DNA from: Anagrus nilaparvatae
Lineage: Eukaryota; Arthropoda; Insecta; Hymenoptera; Mymaridae
DNA length: 64,000 nucleotides
Reading direction: 5' to 3'
Assembly: GCA_022575985.1 (NCBI GenBank)
Contig: JAKSXM010000132.1
Coordinates: 12,400,001 to 12,464,000 of the forward strand
Position numbers and translations under genes: made by a program. Shown one piece after another: positions 46,490-58,064 of this stretch. Positions within the stretch are counted from its first letter, which is position 1. The number at the start of each line of letters is the position of its first letter. The notes below the pieces were generated by a model, which was not told where the DNA came from, ran no database searches, and saw only the letters and a program-made list of their open reading frames with translations.

Positions 46490-47404
46490 TGAAAAATTTA
46501 TTTGAATATTAATCTAAGTTTATTGAATTATAAGTATTATAAAAAAGTGGACTGTATTAAAACGTACGCGATGTTGATCGCTTAATTGAACAATATGAAC
46601 TCTGCTGCTTGAGTACAGCAAGGGTGATTATATACTAAAATTTACATGAAAAAGTCACGTAGACTTTAGGAATTTCCAAAAAAACATGGTTAAAAAATAG
46701 AAGAAATTATTTAATATTACACAACATTATTAAATTTTGGAAATATAAAAATAATCAAATAAAAATAATCTAATAAAAATAATGTAATAAATATCCGGTT
46801 AAGGTCGGTATGGCCGTGACTGGACAAAATATTCTATTGTAACTAAGTTAATTTATTTAACTTAATCACTTGAGTAACGCGTGATAGAGATTAAAATTAA
46901 GAAATAACATAAAATTATAACATCAAATAATGAATCATAGATAAAGACTAAACCTAAATTAGTAATGAATAATTTCGGGGGAAAAATTATTATGATAATT
47001 ATCTGCCATGACAATAAGATAAAGTTTTAGTGATCCTACGTCTAGCAAACTTAAGAAAAAAAACCCATGAAGTACTTTTACTGAGTTTAATTGAAATATT
47101 CGTAAATTTATATTCATACTGATAATGGAGATAATTCTGCATTTGAAGCGTTGTAATAGCTTAAATCTAAATTTATAATATTTTTACTTTTTAATACGTA
47201 ACTAAATAGTTTATGAGATGGTTAGCCTTTTTTGCCTTGCGTCTATGTGATACTTTCAGCGGAAAAGGGTTGGTTCAATTTTAATAAAGTAGTAAAGTTG
47301 ACTTGCTAAGTTACAATTGTAAATAATGACTCGTGAGAAATTCGTGATAATGACTAACAATTAATATTTAATTAAGCCAAATTGGTCATAACACTGGATT
47401 TTAA
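46490..47404. other. retroelement-associated non-coding DNA
   Basis: No intact frame. The stretch at about 47095-47300 (containing GGTTAGCCTTTTTTGCCTTG) recurs at about 58725-58930, and 47310-47400 (containing AATGACTCGTGAGAAATTCG) recurs at 57630-57715. The same phrases thus flank the 9.4-kb element on both sides, in a different order on the right. Confidence 0.55.
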
Positions 47405-47670
47405 AAATGAATAAAATCAAGTGAAAATCTGAACCTTGCCTAACTTTTTCTAGTTGCTTTATAATACCTAAAACGAAATCGTTTTTCTCGCAAGTGAAAA
47501 TTTAAGTATTATTTCGCAATCTAGAAAAATATTTTCTGTTGTGCTTATAAATTTTCTTAGTGGTAGAAAATATATGAAAAAATTTTTGAATTTAACTACA
47601 CTGAAAAAATTTACAAAGCACTAAGCTTTGTGCTACACGGAAAAATTTCTGAGCGGCCGAGGACGTTACA
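47405..47670 (-). mobile_element. LTR start (U3 part) of gypsy-type element
   Basis: The minus strand begins TGTAACGTCCTCGGCCG at 47670 and matches the starts of LTR C (26069) and the LTR ending at 61194 over about 260 bp, including GTGTAGCACAAAGCTTAGTG. It is cut off near 47405. Confidence 0.7.
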
Positions 47671-47681
47671 CCTCCCCACTT
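47671..47681 (-). promoter_or_regulatory. polypurine tract adjoining LTR
   Basis: The minus strand reads AAGTGGGGAGG directly before the TGTAACGTC LTR start, the arrangement of a plus-strand primer site next to a 3' LTR. This implies that the internal part of that element once lay at higher coordinates, where the 9.4-kb repeat block now sits. Confidence 0.6.
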
Positions 47682-48539
47682 AGAATGTTAGTAATGCTTC
47701 CAATGATGCTTTACCAACGTTGTACTATATATTTGATTAAAAAATTTCTTAGATTATATTAAAAATATTTGTATTGGCGGATGTTGAAAGAAATAAAAAA
47801 TGTCTAATTGCCCGGTGATGAAAATTGACTGTTTTACTGTCCGCAAAGTCATTTTATAGTAAAAAAAACATATTTTGAATGTTCGTCGCAGACGGTAAAA
47901 AATTTGATAGTAAAATTATAGTCGATTTAAGGTCAAAAATATGTTCAAAAAACATACACATTTATAGTCAATTCAAATAGTAAAAAAATAGATTTTTAAT
48001 AGTCAGCATATAGTAAAAAAAACATCCAAAAAATATACACTTAAGAAAAAATATACAATCAAATCAGGTTATTTTAACTGTCTTATGAATGTTACAAAAA
48101 CATTCAAATGACGCCAGAAATATTTCATAAAATTTAGTACTATATTTTCAGTCATTTGAACCTTTTTTTTATGTTACAAAAACTAAGTATTATTATCAAA
48201 AATGATATAATTTAATGTCATAATAAGGTAAAAAAATAGTCACAAATATATATATTTAATATATTTTTGACATAAGAATAAGTCAAATTTTTGTCATATT
48301 TTAGTTATAGACGGTACACATAATACATTATGCGAATAGTCAAAAAAATGTAAAATCAATGTTGAAAAAACATCCATTATTAGTCATAAAGACAATAATT
48401 TCGATAATTAAAAATCTAAAATCAAATAGTCATTACAATATTTAAAGAGTGTTCATATGACGTTAAAATATTGTTCGCCTTACAGTAATAAAATTTACCG
48501 ATTAAGGTTAAAAGAATAGTCAAATAAATATATTTTGAA

Positions 48540-51500
48540 TGTCTTTATGACACAACAGAATGTCTTAAGAAAAATTTTTAAAGTAAAATTTAAATCTTTT
48601 ATTCAGCTTATAAAGCGTAAATAAATAGTCATTTGAACATAAAAATAGTATCCGTTTGACGATAAAAATTAGTCTAATTTTAGTAAAAATTTATGTCAGC
48701 GAAGGTCAAAAGAATAGTCAAACGAATATATTTTTAATGCCCTACTGACAAAACTAAGTGTCCGAGAAAAAACTTTTATAGTAAAATTAAAGTCCTTCGC
48801 AGGGTTAATAAAAGCGAAAAAAAATGGTCATTTGAACATAAAAAAAGTATCCGTTTGACGATAAAAATTAGTCGCACTTTAGTTAAAATTTTAGTCAGCG
48901 AAGGTTAAAAAGATAGTCAAACGAACATATTTTTAATGTCTTTTTGACAAAACTAAATGTCCGCCGAAAAACTTTTATAGTAAAATTAAAGTCCTTCGCA
49001 GGGTTAATAAAAGCGAAAAAAAATGGTCATTTGAACATAAAAAAAGTATCCTTTTGACTATAACAATTAGTCGCATTTTAGTGAAAATTTTTGTCATCGA
49101 AGGTTAAAAAGATAGTCAAACGAACATATTTTTAATGTCTTTTTGACAAAACTAAATGTCCGCCGAAAAACTTTTATAGTAAAATTAAAGTCCTTCGCAT
49201 AGTTAATAAAAGCGAAAAAAAATGGTCATTTGAACATAAAAAAAGTATCCGTTTGACGATAAAAATTAGTCGCACTTTAGTGAAAATTTTAATCAGCGAA
49301 GGTTAAAAAGATAGTCAAACGAACATATTTTTAATGTCCTACTAACACAACTAAATGTCCGAGACAAAACTTTTATAGTAAAATTAAAGTCCTTCGCAGG
49401 GTTAATAAAAGCGAAAAAAAATGGTCATTTGAACATAAAAAAAGTATCCTTTTGACTATAAAAATTAGTCGCATTTTAGTGAAAATTTTTGTCATCGAAG
49501 GTTAAAAAGATAGTCAAACGAACATATTTTTAATGTCTTTTTGACAAAACTAAATGTCTGCCGAAAAACTTTTATAGTAAAATTAAAGTCCTTCGCAGGG
49601 TTAATAAAAGCGAAAAAAAATGGTCATTTGAACATAAAAAAAGTATCCGTTTGACGATAAAAATTAGTCGCACTTTAGTTAAAATTTTAGTCAGCGAAGG
49701 TTAAAAAGATAGTCAAACGAACATATTTTTAATGTCTTTTTGACAAAACTAAATGTCCGCCGAAAAACTTTTATAGTAAAATTAAAGTCCTTCGCAGGGT
49801 TAATAAAAGCGAAAAAAAATGGTCATTTGAACATAAAAAAAGTATCCTTTTGACTATAAAAATTAGTCGCATTTTAGTGAAAATTTTTGTCATCGAAGGT
49901 TAAAAAGATAGTCAAACGAACATATTTTTAATGTCTTTTTGACAAAACTAAATGTCCGCCGAAAAACTTTTATAGTAAAATTAAAGTCCTTCGCATAGTT
50001 AATAAAAGCGAAAAAAAATGGTCATTTGAACATAAAAAAAGTATCCGTTTGACGATAAAAATTAGTCGCACTTTAGTGAAAATTTTAGTCAGCGAAGGTT
50101 AAAAAGATAGTCAAACGAACATATTTTTAATGTCTTTTTGACAAAACTAAATGTCCGCCGAAAAACTTTTATAGTAAAATTAAAGTCCTTCGCATAGTTA
50201 ATAAAAGCGAAAAAAAATGGTCATTTGAACATAAAAAAAGTATCCGTTTGACGATAAAAATTAGTCGCACTTTAGTAAAAATTTTAGTCAGCGAAGTTTA
50301 AAAAGATAGTCAAACGAACATATTTTTAATGTCATAATGACAGAACTAACCGTCCACGGAAAAAAAATTTATAGTAAAATTAAAATCTTTCAAACAGTTT
50401 ATAAAACGTAAATGAATAGTTATTTGAACATAAAAATAGTATCCGTTTGACGATATAAACTAGTCGGATTTTAGTAACATTTTATGTCAGTGGAGGTTAA
50501 AAAGATAGTCAAACGAACATATTTTTAATGTCTTTTTGACAAAACTAAGTGTCCGAGAAAAAACTTTTATAGTAAAATTAAAATCCATTGCACTGTCTAT
50601 AGAAGCATAAAAAAATAGTCATTTGAACATAAAAATAACATCCGTTTGACTTTACAAAGTTTGTCAGATTTTAGTCATAGTTTACGTCAACTGTAGTAAA
50701 AAAAATAGTCCAACGAGCGTATTTTTAATGTCTTATTGACAATACTAAATGCCCGAGAAAAAACTTTGATAGTAAAATAAAAGTCCTTCGCACAGTTGAT
50801 AGAAGCGAAAAAAATGGTCATTTGCACATAAAAATAGTATCCGTTTGACGTTAAAATTTAGTCAAATTTTAGTAAAACTTTATGTCAGCAAAGGTAAAAA
50901 AAATAGTCAAACGAACATATTTTTAATGTCTTTTTGACAAAACTAAATGTCCGCCGAAAAACTTTTATAGTAAAAATAAAGTCCTTCACATAGTTAATAA
51001 AAGCGAAAAAAAATGGTCATTTGAACATAAAAAAAGTATCCGTTTGACGATAAAAATTAGTCGCACTTTAGTGAAAATTTTAGTCAGCGAAGGTTAAAAA
51101 GATAGTCAAACGAACATATTTTTAATGTCATAATGACAGAACTAACCGTCCACGGAAAAAAAATTTATAGTAAAATTAAAATCTTTCAAACAGTTTATAA
51201 AACGTAAATGAATAGTTATTTGAACATAAAAATAGTATCCGTTTGACGATATAAATTAGTCGGATTTTAGTAACATTTTATGTCAGTGGAGGTTAAAAAG
51301 ATAGTCAAACGAACATATTTTTAATGTCTTTTTGACAAAACTAAGTGTCCGAGAAAAAACTTTTATAGTAAAATTAAAATCCATTGCACGGTCGATAGAA
51401 GCATAAAAAAATAGTCATTTGAACATAAAAATAACATCCGTTTGACTTTACAAAGTTTGTCAGATTTTAGTCATAGTTTACGTCAACTGTAGTAAAAAAA

Positions 51501-52735
51501 TAGTCAAACGAACGTATTTTTAATGTCTTATTGACAAAACTAAATGTCCGAGAAAAAACTTTGATAGTAAAATAAAAGTTCTTCGCACAGTTGATAGAAG
51601 CGTAAAAAATAGTCATTTGAACATAAAAATAACATTCGTTTGACTTTACAAAGTTTGTCAGATTTTAGTCATAGTTTACTCAACTATAGTAAAAAAAATA
51701 GTCAAACGAACGTATTTTTAATAACTTTTTGACAAAACTAAATGTCCGCGGAAAATCTTTAATAGTAAAATTAAAATCCATTGCACGGTCGATAGAAGCA
51801 TAAAAAAATTGTCATTTGAACATAAAAATAACATCCGTTTGACTTTACAAAGTTTGTCAGATTTTAGTCATAGTTTACGTCAACTGTAGTAAAAAAATAG
51901 TCAAACGAACGTATTTTTAATGACTTTTTGACAAAACTAAATGTCCTCGGTAAATCTTTAATAGTAAAATTAAAATCCATTGCACGGTCGATAGAAGCAT
52001 AAAAAAATTGTCATTTGAACATAAAAATAACATCCGTTTGACTTTACAAAGTTTGTCAGATTTTAGTCATAGTTTACGTCAACTGTAGTAAAAAAATAGT
52101 CAAACGAACGTATTTTTAATGTCTTATTGACAAAACTAAATGTCCGAGAAAAAACTTTGATAGTAAAATAAAAGTCCTTCGCACAGTTGATAGAAGCGAA
52201 AAAAATGGTCATTTGTACATAAAAATAGTATCCGTTTGACGTTAAAATTTAGTCAAATTTTAGTAAAACTTTATGTCAGCAAAGGTAAAAAAAATAGTCA
52301 AACGAACATATTTTTAATGTCTTTTTGACAAAACTAAATGTCCGCCGAAAAACTTTTATTGTAAAATTAAAATCCATTGCACGGTCGATAGAAGCATAAA
52401 AAAATAGTCATTTGAACATAAAAATAACATTCGTTTGACTTTACAAAGTTTGTCAGATTTTAGTCATAGTTTACTCAACTATAGTAAAAAAAATAGTCAA
52501 ACGAACGTATTTTTAATGACTTTTTGACAAAACTAAATGTCCTCGGAAAATCTTTAATAGTAAAATTAAAATCCATTGCACGGTCGATAGAAGCATAAAA
52601 AAATTGTCATTTGAACATAAAAATAACATCCGTTTGACTTTACAAAGTTTGTCAGATTTTAGTCATAGTTTACGTCAACTGTAGTAAAAAAAATGGTCAA
52701 ACGAACGTATTTTTAATGTCTTATTGATAAAACTA
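48540..52735. repeat. 199-bp satellite array with higher-order structure, about 21 units
   Basis: The phrase GTAAAATTAAAGTCCTTCGC starts at 48781, 48980, 49179, 49378 and 49577, a period of exactly 199 bp. Each unit also contains GGTCATTTGAACATAAAA, TATCCGTTTGAC or TATCCTTTTGAC, TAGTCAAACGAACATATT and a TTTTGACAAAACTAAATGTC phrase. Two variants alternate from about 48780 to 50000 (CCGTTTGACGATA against CCTTTTGACTATA), giving a 398-bp dimer. A rarer variant with GTCATAATGACAGAACTAACC occurs at 50331 and 51127, 796 bp apart, which is four units. Units before about 48540 are more diverged. No coding potential; short spaced repeats and spacers of the CRISPR kind are absent. Confidence 0.92.
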
Positions 52736-52849
52736 AATTTTTTCCTAAAACTAAACTAAATATAGTAATAAAAAGTTTAATTTTGGTTATAATTCCTAAT
52801 ATTTTTTATCGATGCCCACAGCAAACTTAATTATTATATTAAGTACTAA

Positions 52850-53100
52850 GGTCGCAAAAGTTTTGATACTAGCGTGAGCACTAGCACGAGTGTTGGGCGA
52901 AGCCGGCCCGAGTTATACGTGTTCACGCTAGTGTCTAAGGTATTTCACCAGGTATATCTGATTTCACCCATGGTGCTTTCAGTATATTTTGCTTACCAAG
53001 GCGTAGAACGAGTGCAGAAAATTCTTTTCAAAGTTTCAAGCACGAATTTTACGCCCGGAAGGGCAAAAAGAATTCAGTGTTACCCTGAAAATAATTCATG
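52850..53100. repeat. GC-rich palindromic patch
   Basis: CTAGCGTGAGCAC near 52870 is answered by GTGTTCACGCTAG near 52919-52931, with a GC-rich middle containing GGGCGAAGCCGGCCCG. A second GC-rich patch (TTTTACGCCCGGAAGGGC) lies near 53048. It stands out from the AT-rich surroundings and looks like a separate short insertion. The 105-codon open frame crossing it has no recognisable protein pattern. Confidence 0.5.
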
Positions 53101-53529
53101 TTTATTTAATGTTTTTAAAAGGAATTATTTTAAGTTTAATTCTTTTAAAATTAATGATTTTTATTTTAATTCTCTGAATTTTAAAAATTAATTTGTAAAA
53201 GTATTTGCTTATCAAACTGGGTATTAATATTTCCCAAACCACATCTCCAGATGTTAATGCCGTAAGATTTGTTATTTTAATTACTTTTTTTTGGAAACAC
53301 AATGTCCACTAAATACGTTAATTTAAAAACCATTTTATTTATTAAGTCCCAAAATTCTTGTTCCCGTAAACAGAAAATTTCGTCTGTCAAAAGTTTTTAT
53401 GTTTGTTTATTGCATGCGGAATACCGGTTAAAATTAACTGATTTTTAACATGCGACATGTTTCATAGGGATGGGTATTAGAGGAAGCCTCTCAATTCAGG
53501 AGGTGGGGTCGTGAAAAACTGATGCTAGA

Positions 53530-53541
53530 GGGGGGGGGGGG
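53530..53541 (+). repeat. 12-G homopolymer
   Basis: Twelve consecutive G in otherwise AT-rich sequence. It may be a real slippage site or a consensus error in the assembly. Confidence 0.7.
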
Positions 53542-54019
53542 CAAATGGACATTATTTTGATTAGTGGCTTTGAAAACTTTCTGTTCAACAGTTTTAATGT
53601 TCTAGAACAATAATTATAATAAGCTCAAAAATATCAAAAATGACTTACTTTTTGATTTTCAAAGGGTCTAATAGGTCTTTATAGGCGCTGACTACATTAA
53701 TTATGTCGTAAATTATATTCAACGGGTTCAAAAGAGTGAATTTGGCCATTATTCACCCCAAATACCCCAAAATTTAAATAAACTTTATTTTTAAATTGAA
53801 TTAAATAAATAGGTTTTTCAGGTCGCAGATTTCAAAAATTATGTAAAAAATTACATCCACCAGGTTCTGAAGGGGGAAATTGGATATTTTTCACCCTTGC
53901 CAACCCTTAGACAAACCTTTTTCCAAAACAACTTGTTTTTTTATTTTCAAAGGGACTAGTAGGTTTTTTTGGGCGCTGATCTCAAAAATGATGTTACAAA
54001 TTACATACGGAAGGTTTTA

Positions 54020-54893
54020 AAGGGCTATAATAAAATAACGACACGTCAAGCCTTACACTAGCGTAACCTAAGGAAGTAGGCTATAATCAAAAAACGACAC
54101 GTCAAGCCTTACACTAACATAATCTAAGGAAGTAGGCTATAATAAAAAAAGACACGTCAAGCCTTACACTAGCGTAACCTAAGGAAGTAGGCTATAATCA
54201 AAAAACGACACGTCAAGCCTTACACTAACATAACCTAAGGAAGTAGACTATAATAAAAAACGACACGTCAAGCCTTACAGTAGCGTAACCTAAGGAAGTA
54301 GACTATAATAAAAAACGACACGTCAAGCCTTACAGTAGCGTAACCTAAGGATGTGAACTACAATAAAAAACGACACGACAAGCCTTACACTAACATAACC
54401 TAAGGAAGTAGGCTATAATAAAAAAAGACACGACAAGCATTACAATGGCGAAACCTAAGGAAATAGGCTATAATAAAAAACGACACGTCAAGCCTTACAG
54501 TAGCGTAACCTACGGAAATAGGCTATAATAAAATAACGACACAACAAGCCTTACACGAGCGTAACCTAAGGAAGTAGGCTATAATAAAAAAAATACACGT
54601 CAAGCATTACACTGGCGAAACCTAAGGAAGTAGGCTATAATCAAAAAACGAGACGTCAAGCCTTACACTAACGTAACCTAAGGAAGTAGACTATAATAAA
54701 AAACGACACGTCAAGCCTTACAGTAGCGTAACCTTAGGAAGTAGGGTATAATAAAATAACGACACGATAAGCCTCACACTAGCGTAACCTAAGGAAGTAG
54801 ACTATAATAAAAAACGACACGTCAAGCTTTACACTAGCGTAGCCTAAGCAAGTAGGCAATAAGAAAATAACGACACAGCCTTAAAATAACATA
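54020..54893 (+). repeat. 56-bp tandem repeat, forward array, about 15 units
   Basis: The unit contains ACACGTCAAGCCTTACACTA, then GCGTAACCTAAGGAAGTAGG, then CTATAATAAAAAACG. Starts of ACACGTCAAG at 54041, 54097 and 54152 give a 55-57 bp period. Alternating ACACTAACAT and ACAGTAGCGT versions show mixed variants. Confidence 0.9.
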
Positions 54894-54894
54894 A

Positions 54895-55470
54895 CATGTG
54901 TAAGGCTTGACGTGTCGTTTTTTATTGTAGTTAACATCCTTAGGTTACGCTACTGAAAGGCTTGACGTGTCGTTTTTTGATTATAGCCTATTTCCTTAGG
55001 TTTCGCCATTGTAATGCTTGTCCTGTCTTTTTTTATTATAGCCTACTTCCTTAGGTTAAGTTATTGTAAGGCTTGTCGTGTCGTTTTTTATTATAGTTTA
55101 CTTCCTTAGGTTACGCTACTGTAAGGGTTATCGTGTCGTTATTTTATTATAGCCTATTTCCTTAGGTTACGCTACTGTAAGGCTTGACGTGTCGTTTTTT
55201 ATTATAGTCTACTTCCTTAGGTTACGCTACTGTAAGGGTTATCGTGTCGTTATATTATTATAGCCTAATTCCTTAGGTTACGCTACTGTAAGGGTTATCG
55301 TATCGTTATTTTATTATAGCCTATTTCCTTAGGTTACGCTACTGTAAGGCTTGACGTGTTGTTTTTTGATTATAGCCTACTTCCTTAGGTTTTGCCAGTG
55401 TAATGCTTAACGTGTCTTTTTTTATTATAGCCTACTTCCTTAGGTTATGCTAGTGTAAGGCTTGACGTGT
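54895..55470 (-). repeat. 56-bp tandem repeat, reverse array, about 10 units
   Basis: Same unit in inverted orientation (GTAAGGCTTGACGTGTCG and TATAGCCTACTTCCTTAGG), so the two arrays can pair as an intramolecular stem. It is shorter than the forward array by about five units, as expected if arrays change by slippage. Confidence 0.9.
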
Positions 55471-56225
55471 TGGAAAAATGAATGTCCAAAGGGTGAAAAG
55501 GGTGAAAAATGGACAAATTCGTCGTTTAGAACCTTCCGTATGTAATTTGTAACATCATTTTTGAGATCAGCGCCCAAAAAAACCTACTAGACCCTTTGAA
55601 AATAAAAAAATAAGTTCTTTTGGAAAAATGTTGGTCTAAGGGTTGGCAAGGGTGAAAATGGCCAATTTCACCCTTCAGAACCTGTTGGATGTAATTTTTT
55701 ACATTATTTTTGAAATCTGCGACCTTTAAAACCTATGTATTTAATTTAATTTAAAAATAAAGTCTTTTATAGGTTTATGTAAATTTTGGGGTATTTGGGG
55801 TGAAAAATGGCCAAATTCACACTTTTGATCCCGTTTAATATAATTTATGACATAAACTGCGATCTGGGGCATTTTTTTTTCTCCCATGGATAAAACGAAA
55901 TTTTTCTTTCTCAGCGGGGAGAAAATGCGTTTTTTTCGATCTCGTTGAGGATCGAAAAAAGTTTTTTCGAAAAACCTCTTAAAATCGAAAACTCTCGACC
56001 TGCTAGGAAGAAAAATAATTTTATAATAAAAATGAATCACTTTAGTAGACAAAAAATACCTAACTTTAAATATAAATTTTCAAATTTTTCTTAAAATATA
56101 AAATTTATAAAAAGTAAATAATTATTTAATTATTTCTTGAATAAAAGGAATAACAAAACTTCAATAAAAATAAAATAAATAATTTTTAGTTCCGCTTAAC
56201 TACGTGTTTAAAAATTTAATTTGTA

Positions 56226-56313
56226 ACTCTGTTAGCCTGGCCAGTTGACAAGGTTGCAGACTCTGGAAATCGTATCCTTACGAGAGTTCCGAGTTCGAAT
56301 CCCCCCGCAGGGG
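56226..56313 (+). ncRNA. tRNA-like sequence, probable SINE head or tRNA pseudogene
   Basis: Contains an A-box-like TAGCCTGGCCAGTTGACAAGG and a B-box-like GAGTTCGAATCC at tRNA-like spacing, with a long middle arm as in Leu or Ser tRNAs. The T stem and acceptor stem pair poorly and the anticodon loop is unclear, so I do not call a working tRNA. A 19-T run begins at 56316, directly after it, and would stop RNA polymerase III. No SINE body follows, only AT-rich DNA. Confidence 0.45.
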
Positions 56314-56444
56314 AATTTTTTTTTTTTTTTTTTTATTTTATATTACTTTTTAATTAATAATAATTATTTAAATTTTTTAAATATTTATTTAAATAAATCT
56401 TTTTTTAATTAAAAAATAATTAAAATTTAATTTAAAAAAAAAAA

Positions 56445-56945
56445 GTTATAGTTGCTTGAATATATTTTAGATGTATAAAATACTGTCAATTATTTGCTAT
56501 TTGACTGTTTTGTATAATATTTTTGAACAACTTTTATCAATCTGACAGTCATTTAAACATTAAAAATAGGTTGCTTCAGACTAAAAAATTATAGTCATTT
56601 GAATATATTTTAGATGTATAAAATACCGTCGATTATTTGCTATTTGACTGTTTTGTATAATATTTTTGAACAACTTTTATCAATCTGACAGTCATTTAAA
56701 CATTAAAAATAGGTTGCTTCAGACTAAAAAATTATAGTCATTTGAATATGTTTTAGATGTATAAAATACCGTCGATTATTTGCTATTTGACTGTTTTGTA
56801 TAATATTTTTTTCAATTTTCATCAATCTAACAGTCATATATACATTTAAAATAGGTTGCATCAGACTAAAAAATTATAGTCATTTGAATATATTTTATAT
56901 GTATAAAATACTGTCGGGTACTTGCTATTTGACTGTTTTGCTATA
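56445..56945. repeat. 142-bp tandem repeat, 3-4 units
   Basis: GTCATTTGAATAT, or a variant of it, begins near 56451, 56594, 56736 and 56879. Each unit then reads TTTTAGATGTATAAAATAC, TATTTGACTGTTTTG, and CAGTCATTTAAACATTAAAA. The words GTCATTT and TTGACTGTTTT also occur in the 199-bp satellite and next to the inverted ends, tying this array to the same element. Confidence 0.85.
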
Positions 56946-57239
56946 ATTTTTTTTTTTTTTTTTGTTTAAAAATAGTATTTTGAACATTCAAAATACATTG
57001 ATTTTGACAAAAAAATAATCGTTGTTTAAACATATTTTTAACATCTAAATAACTGTCTAATATTGGTCAATTGACAGTCAGAAAAAATATTTTTTTTATG
57101 TTCCTAAAAACCGTAAAATTGACTGTTTTTTGTTGAAATTAAACATTTAATCAATATATTTTTGACTAATAACCCGACCGTCGATAGTCGGAGAAATATG
57201 TATTTTATATGTATTTCAGACTATATTTTCATCACCGGG

Positions 57240-58064
57240 TGTATTTGAAAATTTGAATAACTTTATTTTATTTAACAATTTAACTATAATTTAACAGTGA
57301 TTAAGAAAAAGAGTGGACTGTATTAAAAAATAGGTGCGTGTTTGGAACTTTCGGTAACTGAACTGAGTTTTTTTACAAAGAAATGGTACAATTTATATCT
57401 TAAAAAACTAGATTAGATTAACAATAATAATAAAAAAATAAATTATTACAAGTCATTTCTCACGTAGGCATTTTATTTTTGGAATTTCCAAAAAATAGAA
57501 AAAAAATAAGGTAATAAAAAACTAGTAATTACCAGAAAAAAAATGACTTGACAGATATTAATACATAGAAAAAATATAAAAATTAATCATTATCAAAAAA
57601 AAAATAGAAAATAGAGTCGTAATCTATTTACGACTGTAAATAATGACTCGTGAGAAATTCGTTATAATGACTAATAATTAATATTTAATTAGGCCAAATT
57701 GGCCATAACAATATTGTATTTATATCTATTGAAACTAAAGTTTTCCTATTTCGACTAGTCTACAGTATTCCGCTGATGGCACGGCACTCCAGTTCAACCA
57801 TAGGCACGTTTTTACATACCTTTTCTCTACCAGCTACTTCTTTTTCGTGAAGAGCTCGTACCTACACTCGAAGCAGTCCCTGACGAACTTTGGCGACCTT
57901 TTTCTTACACTTATCACAGGTATTATTCAACCTCTTTCTAGTGGTCAGGTATGTTAATATGCCATCCCTGGGATTTCAATCATCGTCACATTCAACCCTC
58001 TGGATTATCCTTCAGATAACATGAACCCCAGGTCATCTTTTTCTCGATGTTGACATGTAAAGAC
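57240..58064 (-). other. retroelement debris right of the 9.4-kb block
   Basis: GTGGACTGTATTAAAA near 57313 and the CTCGTGAGAAATTCGTT stretch near 57643 match the left side (46548 and 47334). At 57770-58060 the composition becomes coding-like on the minus strand (words such as CDKCKKKVAKVRQGLLRV), with stops in every frame. I read it as a broken element frame of unknown identity. Confidence 0.4.

Larger units (their letters stand above)
53695..55856. mobile_element. 2.2-kb foldback element built on tandem repeats
   Basis: The left arm (about 53695-54893) is the reverse complement of the right arm (about 54895-55856), with indels. The outer parts are unique: ACATACGGAAGG near 54004 against CCTTCCGTATGT near 55540, and GGCGCTGATC against GATCAGCGCC. 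The inner parts are 56-bp tandem repeats in opposite orientation, meeting near 54894 at a short AT-rich centre (ACATAACATGTG). This is the design of Drosophila-type foldback elements: long inverted repeats with internal tandem units and little or no coding loop. The open frame at 55741-56052 only crosses one arm. Nested in the 9.4-kb block. Confidence 0.85.
47811..57239. mobile_element. 9.4-kb block bounded by 15-bp terminal inverted repeats
   Basis: CCCGGTGATGAAAAT at 47811-47825 is exactly answered by ATTTTCATCACCGGG at 57225-57239. TG lies directly outside each end, a possible 2-bp target duplication, although two bases carry little weight. Sequence next to both ends and throughout most of the block uses the same vocabulary (GACTGTTTT, TAGTCATTTGAACATA, AACATATTTTTAA), so ends and interior belong together. 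Inside lie the 199-bp satellite, a GC-rich palindrome, a foldback element, a tRNA-like sequence and a 142-bp repeat. No transposase frame is seen. I infer a non-autonomous TIR element whose interior expanded into satellite and received later insertions. Confidence 0.65.

Noticed and set aside
48540..52735. CRISPR-like regular repeats
   Set aside because: Units are about 199 bp with no unique spacers, the surroundings are eukaryotic and no Cas genes are present; it is a satellite.
52874..53302. Open frames of 105 and 66 codons on opposite strands
   Set aside because: They cover the GC-rich palindrome and then AT-rich sequence; no recognisable protein and no splice context.
55741..56052. 103-codon minus-strand open frame
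   Set aside because: It runs across the outer arm of the foldback element into a dispersed repeat; no protein pattern.
56226..56313. Functional tRNA gene
   Set aside because: The acceptor and T stems do not pair well and no convincing anticodon loop can be drawn.
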